Positions 1-5,112 of a stretch of 10,229 nt of DNA are shown here, piece by piece. Source of the DNA: CAYFMH01 sp964344775 (GTDB lineage: Bacteria; Patescibacteriota; Gracilibacteria; UBA4473); NCBI GenBank assembly GCA_964344775.1, contig CAYFOO010000051.1:1-10229 (forward strand). The letters are read 5' to 3'. The notes below the pieces were generated by a model, which had not been told where the DNA came from, made no database searches, and was given only the letters and a program-made list of their open reading frames with translations. Positions within the stretch are counted from its first letter, which is position 1; every line of letters begins with the position of its first letter. A program made the position numbers and the translations under genes.

Positions 1-874
1 TGTGCTCAGGAATAAAAGTTATATCCAACTGCATTCCCACCGTGATAAAAAACACACCCAAAAGCAAATCCCGGAAAGGGATCAGATCGGCCTCTATTTG
101 GTGTTTGTATTGGGTCCCCGCGATGATCAACCCCGCAATAAACGCCCCCAATGAGTAGGAAAACCCAAAAACATGAGCAAGCTGAGCCGCACCGATAACC
201 ATAAACAAAATTGAGGCGATAAAAATTTCGTCAGATTTTGAACTGGCAATGAAATTAAAGAACGGCTTGGCCAAATACCGCCCCCCAAAAAAGAAGATGA
301 GCATTACAAGGACCGCATTGATTGAAATGTCTAAAAAAAGCTCTCCCCCTGCCCCTCGAGTATTTGCCAGGATAGAAATCAATAACAAAATCGGGATAAC
401 GGCCATGTCTTGAAAGAGGAGCACTCCCAGAGCGTTTTTTCCATAGGTTTTGTGAAGGGTTTTGCTTTCGTTTAACAATTTTAAAACGATTGCGGTTGAC
501 GAGAGGGCCAGTCCCAAACTAATAATCAGGGAAGCATTGGTCCCGATATCAAATAAGTATCGAGCAATTCCATAAAAAATAATTGAGGTGATGAGTACCT
601 GTGCTCCCCCATAAACAAACACCTCTTTTTTTATCGACTTTAGTTTTTCCAGAGAAACTTCTAACCCGATGGTGAACATCAAAAATGCAATTCCTAACTT
701 GGCGATTATATCCAATAAATCACCCTCGGCATGTTGTAGGTTAAAAATAAAAGCCACGATGGCTCCCGCAAAAATATAACCAATAATGGCCTCAATGTTC
801 ACTTTTTTGAGAAGTGTATTGAGGCACAGGGAAATTCCTGCCGTGAGAAGTATGAGGGTAATCAGACTATCCAT
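1..874 (-). CDS. Kef-type (CPA2) cation/proton antiporter, membrane domain, partial
   Basis: An open frame of 291 codons starts at the ATG at 872-874 and runs off the window edge without a stop. The translation is very hydrophobic, with roughly nine predicted membrane segments. It carries CPA2 landmarks: LALSSTAIVLKLL near residues 122-134, then FQDMAVIP at 154-161, with the conserved Asp at about 156 that takes part in ion exchange in this family, and a late segment containing FSYSLGAFIAGLIIAGT. Members exchange K+ or Na+ for H+ across the inner membrane, and many have a C-terminal RCK/TrkA-N domain, which would lie outside the window. No good Shine-Dalgarno site precedes the ATG (upstream bases on the coding strand are TTTAAATCCTC). 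Family assignment is firm. Ion specificity and the KefB/KefC/GerN subtype cannot be told. Confidence 0.88.
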   Translation of the reverse strand, partial: MDSLITLILLTAGISLCLNTLLKKVNIEAIIGYIFAGAIVAFIFNLQHAEGDLLDIIAKLGIAFLMFTIGLEVSLEKLKSIKKEVFVYGGAQVLITSIIFYGIARYLFDIGTNASLIISLGLALSSTAIVLKLLNESKTLHKTYGKNALGVLLFQDMAVIPILLLISILANTRGAGGELFLDISINAVLVMLIFFFGGRYLAKPFFNFIASSKSDEIFIASILFMVIGAAQLAHVFGFSYSLGAFIAGLIIAGTQYKHQIEADLIPFRDLLLGVFFITVGMQLDITFIPEH

Positions 875-929
875 GAGGATTTAAAGGAATTATTTTTTTA
901 ATTTGTTTTTAGATTATGAAAAAAAAGTA

Positions 930-950
930 GAAATTTGGAAATAAAATTTC
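930..950. repeat. AT-rich inverted repeat upstream of the antiporter gene
   Basis: GAAATTT (930-936) and AAATTTC (944-950) form 7-bp arms around a 7-nt spacer, about 55-75 bp upstream of the antiporter ATG. It could be an operator, but in sequence this AT-rich such arms also arise by chance. It is not a convincing terminator on either strand. Confidence 0.3.
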
Positions 951-976
951 AAAAAACACTTGCCTGCCCCCCCGAC

Positions 977-1060
977 CTCGTCTCGTTCCCAAACTCCGCT
1001 TCGTCTCGTTCCCAAGCTCCCGCTTGGGAACAAAACTACCCCAGAAGCTCCGCTTCTCTC
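977..1060. repeat. REP cluster A, 3' side of the RAYT gene
   Basis: The cluster holds a half unit (CTCGTTCCCAAACTCCGCTT, about 983-1001) and a full REP hairpin at 1008-1031. The full hairpin has arms GTTCCCAAGC (1008-1017) and GCTTGGGAAC (1022-1031) around the loop TCCC, a perfect 10-bp stem. A smaller hairpin, AGAAGC / GCTTCT around TCC at 1043-1057, lies only seven bases beyond the RAYT stop codon. The 30 bases at 1005-1034 recur exactly at 1702-1731 on the other side of the transposase gene. Clustered palindromes around a RAYT gene are the usual arrangement of REP elements and their cognate transposase. Confidence 0.85.
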
Positions 1061-1063
1061 CCA

Positions 1064-1594
1064 CTAATCGAAAAAATCAATCTCCAAAACCCCTGACTCC
1101 AAAATATAATTACTTGCACTCGAATAAATCCAGTGTTCCGGATTTTTTACCAAGCCTCTTTTGACCGGATTCTCATGAATGTATTCTGCTTTTTGCGTTA
1201 ACATTGCTTCATTTTGAATCATTTGCGGGTGTACTCCCTCCTGCCAGACTTGAAATTCGCTCTCGGTTTTGTGTTTTTTCTTGAAAAAAGCAAATTGGTT
1301 CAATAACCATTTTTGATTATCAGCTTTGGCTGTCTCAATAATTTTTCGAGCGGTGAAGCTTTTGAAATCTTTTATTCCTTGAGAAAGATTTTCCCCTGAA
1401 ATAATCAAATGCAAGTGATTATCCAAAATCACAAAAGCGTGTAATTTAAATTTCTCCTTTTCTCTACAGAATTTCAAAGCACTCGTGATAATCTCAAAAT
1501 ACCTCTCTTTGGTAAAAACCGGAATCCATTCCACAATTGTAGCTGTCACAAAATAAGGATAGGCTTCATCTAGGATTTTGTAGCGGGTTCTCAT
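1064..1594 (-). CDS. REP-associated tyrosine transposase (RAYT, Y1/HUH family)
   Basis: This 176-residue protein has the hallmarks of IS200-like REP-associated transposases. The metal-binding HUH motif appears as DNHLHLI (His60 and His62). The C-terminal signature is VWQEGVHPQMI (116-126), EYIHENPVKRGLV (137-149) and WIYSSASNY (155-163). By alignment from memory with E. coli YafM/RayT (catalytic Tyr in DYIYINP), the nucleophile should be Tyr138. These single-strand DNA nucleases nick and join REP hairpins. The usual length is about 150-230, so the gene looks complete, with all active-site residues present. REP hairpins lie on both sides. The ATG at 1592-1594 has no Shine-Dalgarno site but lies six bases after a -10-like hexamer. 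Its reading frame ends in TAG at 1064-1066. Confidence 0.9.
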   Translation of the reverse strand: MRTRYKILDEAYPYFVTATIVEWIPVFTKERYFEIITSALKFCREKEKFKLHAFVILDNHLHLIISGENLSQGIKDFKSFTARKIIETAKADNQKWLLNQFAFFKKKHKTESEFQVWQEGVHPQMIQNEAMLTQKAEYIHENPVKRGLVKNPEHWIYSSASNYILESGVLEIDFFD

Positions 1595-1600
1595 GGGGGA

Positions 1601-1629
1601 ATTTTATGAAAGCAGAGCTTTCTAAGCAA
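1601..1629 (-). promoter_or_regulatory. Predicted leaderless promoter of the RAYT gene, with a spacer hairpin
   Basis: On the minus strand TTGCTT (1624-1629), a 17-bp spacer and TAAAAT (1601-1606) are followed by six bases and the ATG, so transcription should start at or next to the A of the start codon. The spacer contains a perfect hairpin, GAAAGC / GCTTTC around AGA (1608-1622). It mirrors the small hairpin just beyond the stop codon. Confidence 0.5.
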
Positions 1630-1632
1630 GGA

Positions 1633-1731
1633 ATTCCCAAGTAGGAACTTGGGAACAAGTTGTCCTTGCCCCTACTCGTTCTCAAGCTCCCCTGTCCGTT
1701 GCTCGTTCCCAAGCTCCCGCTTGGGAACAAA
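1633..1731. repeat. REP cluster B, 5' side of the RAYT gene
   Basis: Two hairpins and a half unit are present. TTCCCAAGT (1634-1642) and ACTTGGGAA (1647-1655) pair around AGGA. A degenerate half unit, CTCGTTCTCAAGCTCCCCTG, begins near 1675. A perfect REP hairpin at 1705-1728 is identical to the one at 1008-1031. The latter lies about 64 bp past the DsrC stop codon (1793), where it could also act as a 3' end or mRNA-stabilising hairpin for that operon. Confidence 0.85.
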
Positions 1732-1792
1732 TTATGCACACAAGGAAAAGAGGCCGGACGCGATGTCCAGCCCCGTTTTCCCCTCTCCTGTT

Positions 1793-2128
1793 TCAGATAC
1801 AATAACTTGGCTTTTCCAGGCCGGCGACCTTGCAGGCCTGCTTGAGTCCGTAGGGGAACAACTCGTACAGATACTGGTTGGTGCCTTTTTCTTCGCCGAG
1901 CTTCTCGCGAAGTGCCTTCACCAGCACGCGGATAGCTGCCGGAATTTGGTATTCATCATAGTAGTCACGCAGGAAGAAAATGGCCATCCAGTGCTCGTCG
2001 CTCATTTCGATGTTTTCCTTATTGGCGATGACAAGGCCAAGCTCTGGTGTCCATTTTTCGAAATCTTTCTCGAAGAGGTACCCTTCTTCGTCGTGTTCGA
2101 TAGTCGTTTCATCCACACGGTAGAGCAT
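1793..2128 (-). CDS. dsrC: DsrC/TusE family sulfur-carrier protein with both redox cysteines
   Basis: This is a 111-residue protein of standard DsrC length. Recognisable blocks are DEEGYL (13-18), KWTPEL (25-30), SDEHWMAIFFLRDYY (43-57), AIRVLVKALREKLG (65-78), YLYELFP (86-92), QACKVAGL (97-104) and the C-terminal SYCI. Both family cysteines are present: Cys99 (CysB) and the penultimate Cys110 (CysA), 11 residues apart as in canonical DsrC. DsrC carries sulfur as a trisulfide between these cysteines for dissimilatory sulfite reductase. TusE, with only CysA, relays sulfur to the TusBCD/MnmA tRNA-thiolation path. No dsrAB or tus genes are visible here. The start is preceded by GGGAGTAAGGAAA, a usable ribosome binding site beginning just inside the upstream gene's stop codon, so the two genes are probably one transcript. 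The stop is TGA. Base composition is GC-richer than most neighbours. Confidence 0.92.
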   Translation of the reverse strand: MLYRVDETTIEHDEEGYLFEKDFEKWTPELGLVIANKENIEMSDEHWMAIFFLRDYYDEYQIPAAIRVLVKALREKLGEEKGTNQYLYELFPYGLKQACKVAGLEKPSYCI

Positions 2129-2140
2129 TTTCCTTACTCC

Positions 2141-2527
2141 CTAGTTGGAATTTGGAAGTCCGGCGATCTTGCAGACCTGGCTGCATCCTCCAGGGAAAAG
2201 CTCTTCGAGGAGGTGGTAGTACCACCGAGCCGGTATGAGAAACCAGAAAATATGAACAGGCACCGTCCCCAAATGCCTTGCGAGAATTTTCTTGCTGATT
2301 CGCAAGGCCTGCGGATTATGGGCATCTCTCCTGGGGGCGTAGTGCTTTTCTTCGAACCACTGACGGAACCTACGGAGGATTTCCATGTGGGCGAAAGTCA
2401 ATTCCACTCCTTCCTTCCCTGCGATCATTCTTGCCAATTCTGATGTCCAGTCGAAGAAGTAATCTTCTGGCACGAAACCGTCGTGATTGCAGGGAATAGT
2501 GCCCTGTGAGGTGACGTATCTTGACAT
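2141..2527 (-). CDS. Divergent DsrC-like paralogue lacking the C-terminal cysteine
   Basis: This 128-residue protein is related to the gene 12 bp downstream. It shares HDGFVPEDYFFDWTSELA near residues 15-32 (compare DEEGYL...WTPEL), ELTFAHMEILRRFRQWFEE (42-60), a YAPRR block, LLEELFPGG (106-114) and QVCKIAGLP (117-125). It keeps the CysB position (Cys119) but ends as GLPNSN and TAG two residues before CysA would occur, so it cannot form the DsrC intramolecular bridge. About ten to fifteen extra residues lie in the middle (around 67-105, including VHIFWFLIPARWYYH). Additional cysteines are Cys13 and Cys115. An AAGGA ribosome binding site precedes the ATG. It could be a regulator-like DsrC homologue, a partner of the canonical copy, or a decaying duplicate. 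The intact frame and binding site favour a functional gene. Confidence 0.8.
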   Translation of the reverse strand: MSRYVTSQGTIPCNHDGFVPEDYFFDWTSELARMIAGKEGVELTFAHMEILRRFRQWFEEKHYAPRRDAHNPQALRISKKILARHLGTVPVHIFWFLIPARWYYHLLEELFPGGCSQVCKIAGLPNSN

Positions 2528-2567
2528 GGCTTATTTCCTTCACCTCGAAGCGGGTTGATCCAAAATA

Positions 2568-2595
2568 AAAGTAAAACATTTGCTCCGAGTATCAA
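2568..2595 (-). promoter_or_regulatory. Possible promoter of the dsrC pair
   Basis: On the minus strand TTGATA (2590-2595), a 16-bp spacer and TACTTT (2568-2573) would give a leader of about 35 bases containing the AAGGA site. The -10 match is weak. It is the best candidate seen in the 275-bp space between ftsH and the first dsrC-like gene. Nothing else in that space is assigned except the heptad tract. Confidence 0.3.
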
Positions 2596-2752
2596 AGTGT
2601 CGAACTCTCAACTCCTCAACACTCGAAACAAATCAGCAGAGAGGGGATCTGTCCTCATGATACTTCCCTAGAAAAGTTCACGAGAACAAATTACTCCCTG
2701 CTTTTTTTCATAAATGCAAAAGAACAAAAAATTTTAGATATTCCTTTATTTT

Positions 2753-2808
2753 GAATTTTGATTTTTGATTTTTTAAATCCCTTACTTCCTACTTCCCACT
2801 TCTTACTT
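2753..2808. repeat. Heptameric tandem-repeat tract at the ftsH 3' end
   Basis: Eight successive 7-bp units stay in phase: GAATTTT, GATTTTT, GATTTTT, TAAATCC, then CTTACTT, CCTACTT, CCCACTT and CTTACTT. The last unit contains the ftsH stop codon (2803-2805, read on the minus strand). The first half is AT-rich and the second is a pyrimidine/ACTT type. Seven-base periodicity recalls the short tandemly repeated (STRR) elements known from cyanobacteria and other bacteria. Confidence 0.65.
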
Positions 2809-4653
2809 CTGCCTTCCCCCTTTCCCAAAGTACGCCAAAAACTCCTCCTTCGTAATCGTCTCTTTTTTGAGCAAATCCTTCGCAATCTTCTTGAGCAAAG
2901 CGAGATGTTTTTTCAAAATCTTTTCACATCGTTCTTCTGCTTCCAGAACGAAGCGTTTTACTTCGTCATCAATCATTTTTGCCGTCTCTGGAGAATAGTC
3001 ATTTTCATGGAAATCAAACCCACCAAATCCTTTTGATCGTTCGGCAAAAACCACCGGACCGAGTTTTTTGTTATCTCCCATTCCGTAAGTCATCACCATA
3101 TTTCGGGCGATTTGCGAGATTCGTTCCAGATCATTGGAAGCCCCTGTAGTTACTTGTCCAAAAATCAATCGTTCTGCCACACGTCCTCCGTGCAGGGAGA
3201 CCATCTCATCCATGAACTTTTGCTGACTGATGAGATATTTATCCTCCTCTGGAAGAAACCAGGTCACTCCCAACGCCCCTCCACGAGAAATGATGGAGAT
3301 CTTGTGCACTGGTTCACAGTTTTCCATGAAATGGCCGGCAATCGCGTGCCCCACCTCATGGTGAGCAATGATCTGCCTTTCTGGCTCAGTGATTCGTCGA
3401 GAACGACGTTCTGGCCCCATCGCCACTTTTTCTACCGCATCGTCCAGATCTTTTTGCGTAATGGATTTTCGTTTATTTTTAACGGAAGAAATGGTCGCTT
3501 CATTTAGTACATTTTCCAGATCCGCTCCAGAAAATCCTACCGTCTTCGAAGCCACCGTCCGGAGGCTTACTTTTGGAGCGAGGGTTTTATTTTTGATGTG
3601 CACTTTGAGGATTTCTTCTCGAGCATTGAGATCCGGCAGGTCCACCATAATCCGTCGGTCAAACCGTCCTGGACGAAGCAAGGCTTTGTCGAGTACATCT
3701 GGACGATTGGTCGCTCCAATGATGATCACAGACGTATCCGGCTCAAACCCATCCATCTCTGTTAAAATTTGATTCAGAGTCTGCTCTCGCTCGTCATGCC
3801 CACCGGTCCCTCCAACGCCTCGCTGTTTCCCAATCGCATCGATCTCATCGATGAAAATGATGGCCGGTGCATTCCGCTTGGCGGTTTTGAAAAGGTCGCG
3901 AACCCGGCTCGCTCCCACACCCACAAACATTTCTACAAATTCTGATCCAGAAACGGAAAAATACGGTACATTTGCCTCTCCCGCAATCGCACGGGCGATC
4001 AAGGTTTTCCCCGTTCCTGGAGGCCCGACCAGCAATGTCCCTTTTGGGATTTTAGCTCCAGCTTTTTGGTATTTTTTCGGACTTTTGAGGAAATCAACAA
4101 TTTCTTTCACCTCTTCTTTCGCTTCATCGGCTCCCGCGATGTCTGCAAATTTGGTCTGATGCTTTTCTTTGTTGTACACTTTGGCTTTTGATTTTCCGAA
4201 CCCGAATGGTCCTCCCTCTCCCATACCGCCACTCATACGACGTGAGATGAAAATGAGAAACAAAATAAGCAAAAGAAACGGTGCCGCTCCCAGGAGCACA
4301 TTCATCCAAAATTTTTCACCGCTCGTATCTACGATCTCTACCACGGTTTCTTTGTTTAGATCATTGAGTCCCAGATCTTTGACGGTGGCCGTTTCTTCTT
4401 TTACTGATTCAAAAAGTTTGCCTTCGTTGTCCTCTGCGGTCAGTTTATTATCCTTAATCTGCACTGCTTTGAGCTCATTGTTCTCGTACTTTTCCATCAT
4501 CTCCGACAAAGCCACTTTTTCTGGCTTTTTACTGGTGGAGACAAAATCTGGCTTAAAAACCACCGTCAGCACCGCTCCGATCAGAGCAATGAGAAAAAGG
4601 TAGGTAAAAGGATTGGTCCGCCGAGGGGCATTTTTTGGAAAGGGGTGTTTCAT
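2803..4653 (-). CDS. ftsH: ATP-dependent zinc metalloprotease FtsH
   Basis: This 616-residue inner-membrane AAA+ protease degrades misfolded membrane proteins and regulatory proteins as a hexamer. Features in order: a first membrane segment (about 15-33), a periplasmic/extracytoplasmic domain (35-114), a second membrane segment (115-137), and a glycine-rich linker. The AAA module has Walker A GPPGTGKT (210-217), pore loop FVEMFVGVG (239-247), Walker B IIFIDEID (265-272) and the second region of homology ATNRPDVLDKALLRPGRFDR (314-333). The zinc-protease site is HEVGH (432-436), with the third ligand Asp in GASNDLERI (about 508). HEVGH rather than HEAGH is a minor variant that keeps all catalytic residues. 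Length is normal. The ATG at 4651-4653 has no Shine-Dalgarno site, only an AT-rich leader. The stop lies inside a heptameric repeat tract. Confidence 0.98.
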   Translation of the reverse strand: MKHPFPKNAPRRTNPFTYLFLIALIGAVLTVVFKPDFVSTSKKPEKVALSEMMEKYENNELKAVQIKDNKLTAEDNEGKLFESVKEETATVKDLGLNDLNKETVVEIVDTSGEKFWMNVLLGAAPFLLLILFLIFISRRMSGGMGEGGPFGFGKSKAKVYNKEKHQTKFADIAGADEAKEEVKEIVDFLKSPKKYQKAGAKIPKGTLLVGPPGTGKTLIARAIAGEANVPYFSVSGSEFVEMFVGVGASRVRDLFKTAKRNAPAIIFIDEIDAIGKQRGVGGTGGHDEREQTLNQILTEMDGFEPDTSVIIIGATNRPDVLDKALLRPGRFDRRIMVDLPDLNAREEILKVHIKNKTLAPKVSLRTVASKTVGFSGADLENVLNEATISSVKNKRKSITQKDLDDAVEKVAMGPERRSRRITEPERQIIAHHEVGHAIAGHFMENCEPVHKISIISRGGALGVTWFLPEEDKYLISQQKFMDEMVSLHGGRVAERLIFGQVTTGASNDLERISQIARNMVMTYGMGDNKKLGPVVFAERSKGFGGFDFHENDYSPETAKMIDDEVKRFVLEAEERCEKILKKHLALLKKIAKDLLKKETITKEEFLAYFGKGGRQK

Positions 4654-4677
4654 TTTTTGATTTAAAAAAGCTGGTAA

Positions 4678-4705
4678 AAGATAAAAGAGTCACAAAAGAA
4701 AGCAA
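4678..4705 (-). promoter_or_regulatory. Possible ftsH promoter
   Basis: On the minus strand TTGCTT (4700-4705) and TATCTT (4678-4683) are separated by 16 bp, giving a leader of about 18 bases before the ftsH ATG. The same TTGCTT -35 is seen before the RAYT gene and before the frame at 5073. The -10 is imperfect. Confidence 0.3.
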
Positions 4706-4706
4706 A

Positions 4707-4964
4707 TTAAAAAACATCAATATCAAAAAGATAAACACAATTTTCTATCTCATCCAATGCCACAAAAGCCAGAACTATTCCCGCAATTCCAATTTCATAA
4801 ACAACTAAATCATCCACTGTTTGTGACCGATAAAATGTTTTTTCTTCTGTTCCAGCAAAAACCTCTAACTCTTCAAAAAGGAGCTGCCGGGTTCCTGGAG
4901 AAAGTGATTGCAACGTCGGAATCAAAAAACGATCAACCCGAACTTCGAGTTTTCGATACACCAT
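4707..4964 (-). CDS. Small protein, possibly RelE/ParE-like (weak)
   Basis: From the ATG at 4962-4964 the frame gives 85 residues. A TTG ten codons upstream (4994) is possible but has no support. The pattern is a helix (SLSPGTRQLLFEELEVFAG) followed by strands DLVVYEIGIAGIVLAFVAL and NCVYLFDI. This resembles the order of the RelE/ParE toxin fold, where strands of the type YRILFxI-x-VxLLDI close the protein. No catalytic residues could be matched with confidence, so the family call is an inference. It overlaps the 46-codon frame starting at 5073 by 32 bases in another register. Either the two are an overlapping toxin-antitoxin-like pair, or they are one gene split by a one-base change in the A-tract at 4975-4980. 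Confidence 0.45.
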   Translation of the reverse strand: MVYRKLEVRVDRFLIPTLQSLSPGTRQLLFEELEVFAGTEEKTFYRSQTVDDLVVYEIGIAGIVLAFVALDEIENCVYLFDIDVF

Positions 4965-5073
4965 CAATAAATTCTTTTTTAGAAAAAGGTACAAAGCTTG
5001 ATTTGTCTGTTTTATAACGATGAACCGCTTTTTTTAAACGAGTTTCCTGAGTACGGGGCGTTGTCTTTTTCAT
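4933..5073 (-). CDS. Short basic 46-residue frame upstream of and overlapping the RelE-like frame
   Basis: The ATG at 5071-5073 opens 46 codons ending in TGA (4933-4935). The N-terminus is strongly basic (MKKTTPRTQETRLKKAVHR), followed by SSFVPFSKKEFIDGV. The start is supported by a promoter whose -10 hexamer lies six bases before the ATG, as at hicB, fic and the RAYT gene. Removing one A from the six-A run at 4975-4980 would fuse this frame to the following one as SSFVPFSKKNLLMVYRKL and give a single protein of about 122 residues. It could be a short antitoxin, the true N-terminus of a frameshifted gene, or a leader peptide. The protein itself is not recognised. Confidence 0.4.
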   Translation of the reverse strand: MKKTTPRTQETRLKKAVHRYKTDKSSFVPFSKKEFIDGVSKTRSSG

Positions 5074-5079
5074 ACACTT

Positions 5080-5107
5080 TTTATAATTCAAAAAAATTAA
5101 AAAGCAA
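5080..5107 (-). promoter_or_regulatory. Predicted leaderless promoter for the 5073 frame
   Basis: On the minus strand TTGCTT (5102-5107), a 16-bp spacer and TATAAA (5080-5085) are followed by six bases and then ATG. The -35 lies just past the pabB stop codon at 5113, so the small locus appears to be transcribed separately from pabB. Confidence 0.4.
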
Positions 5108-5112
5108 GGAAA

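Noticed and set aside
977..1731. CRISPR array
   Set aside because: Repeats are few, palindromic, unevenly spaced and flank a transposase gene. No regular spacers exist.
1793..1795. UGA recoded as an amino acid (Gracilibacteria-type code)
   Set aside because: The DsrC protein ends one residue after its penultimate cysteine exactly at this TGA, as the family requires, so UGA acts as a stop.
1649..2443. 264-codon plus-strand frame opposite the dsrC genes
   Set aside because: It is antisense to two genes with clear family motifs and promoter or ribosome-binding signals, and its translation matches no known pattern. It is long only because the GC-rich dsrC region has few stops.
3112..4603. Several plus-strand frames of 100-144 codons across ftsH
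   Set aside because: All are shadows of ftsH, which has complete AAA+ and protease motifs on the other strand.
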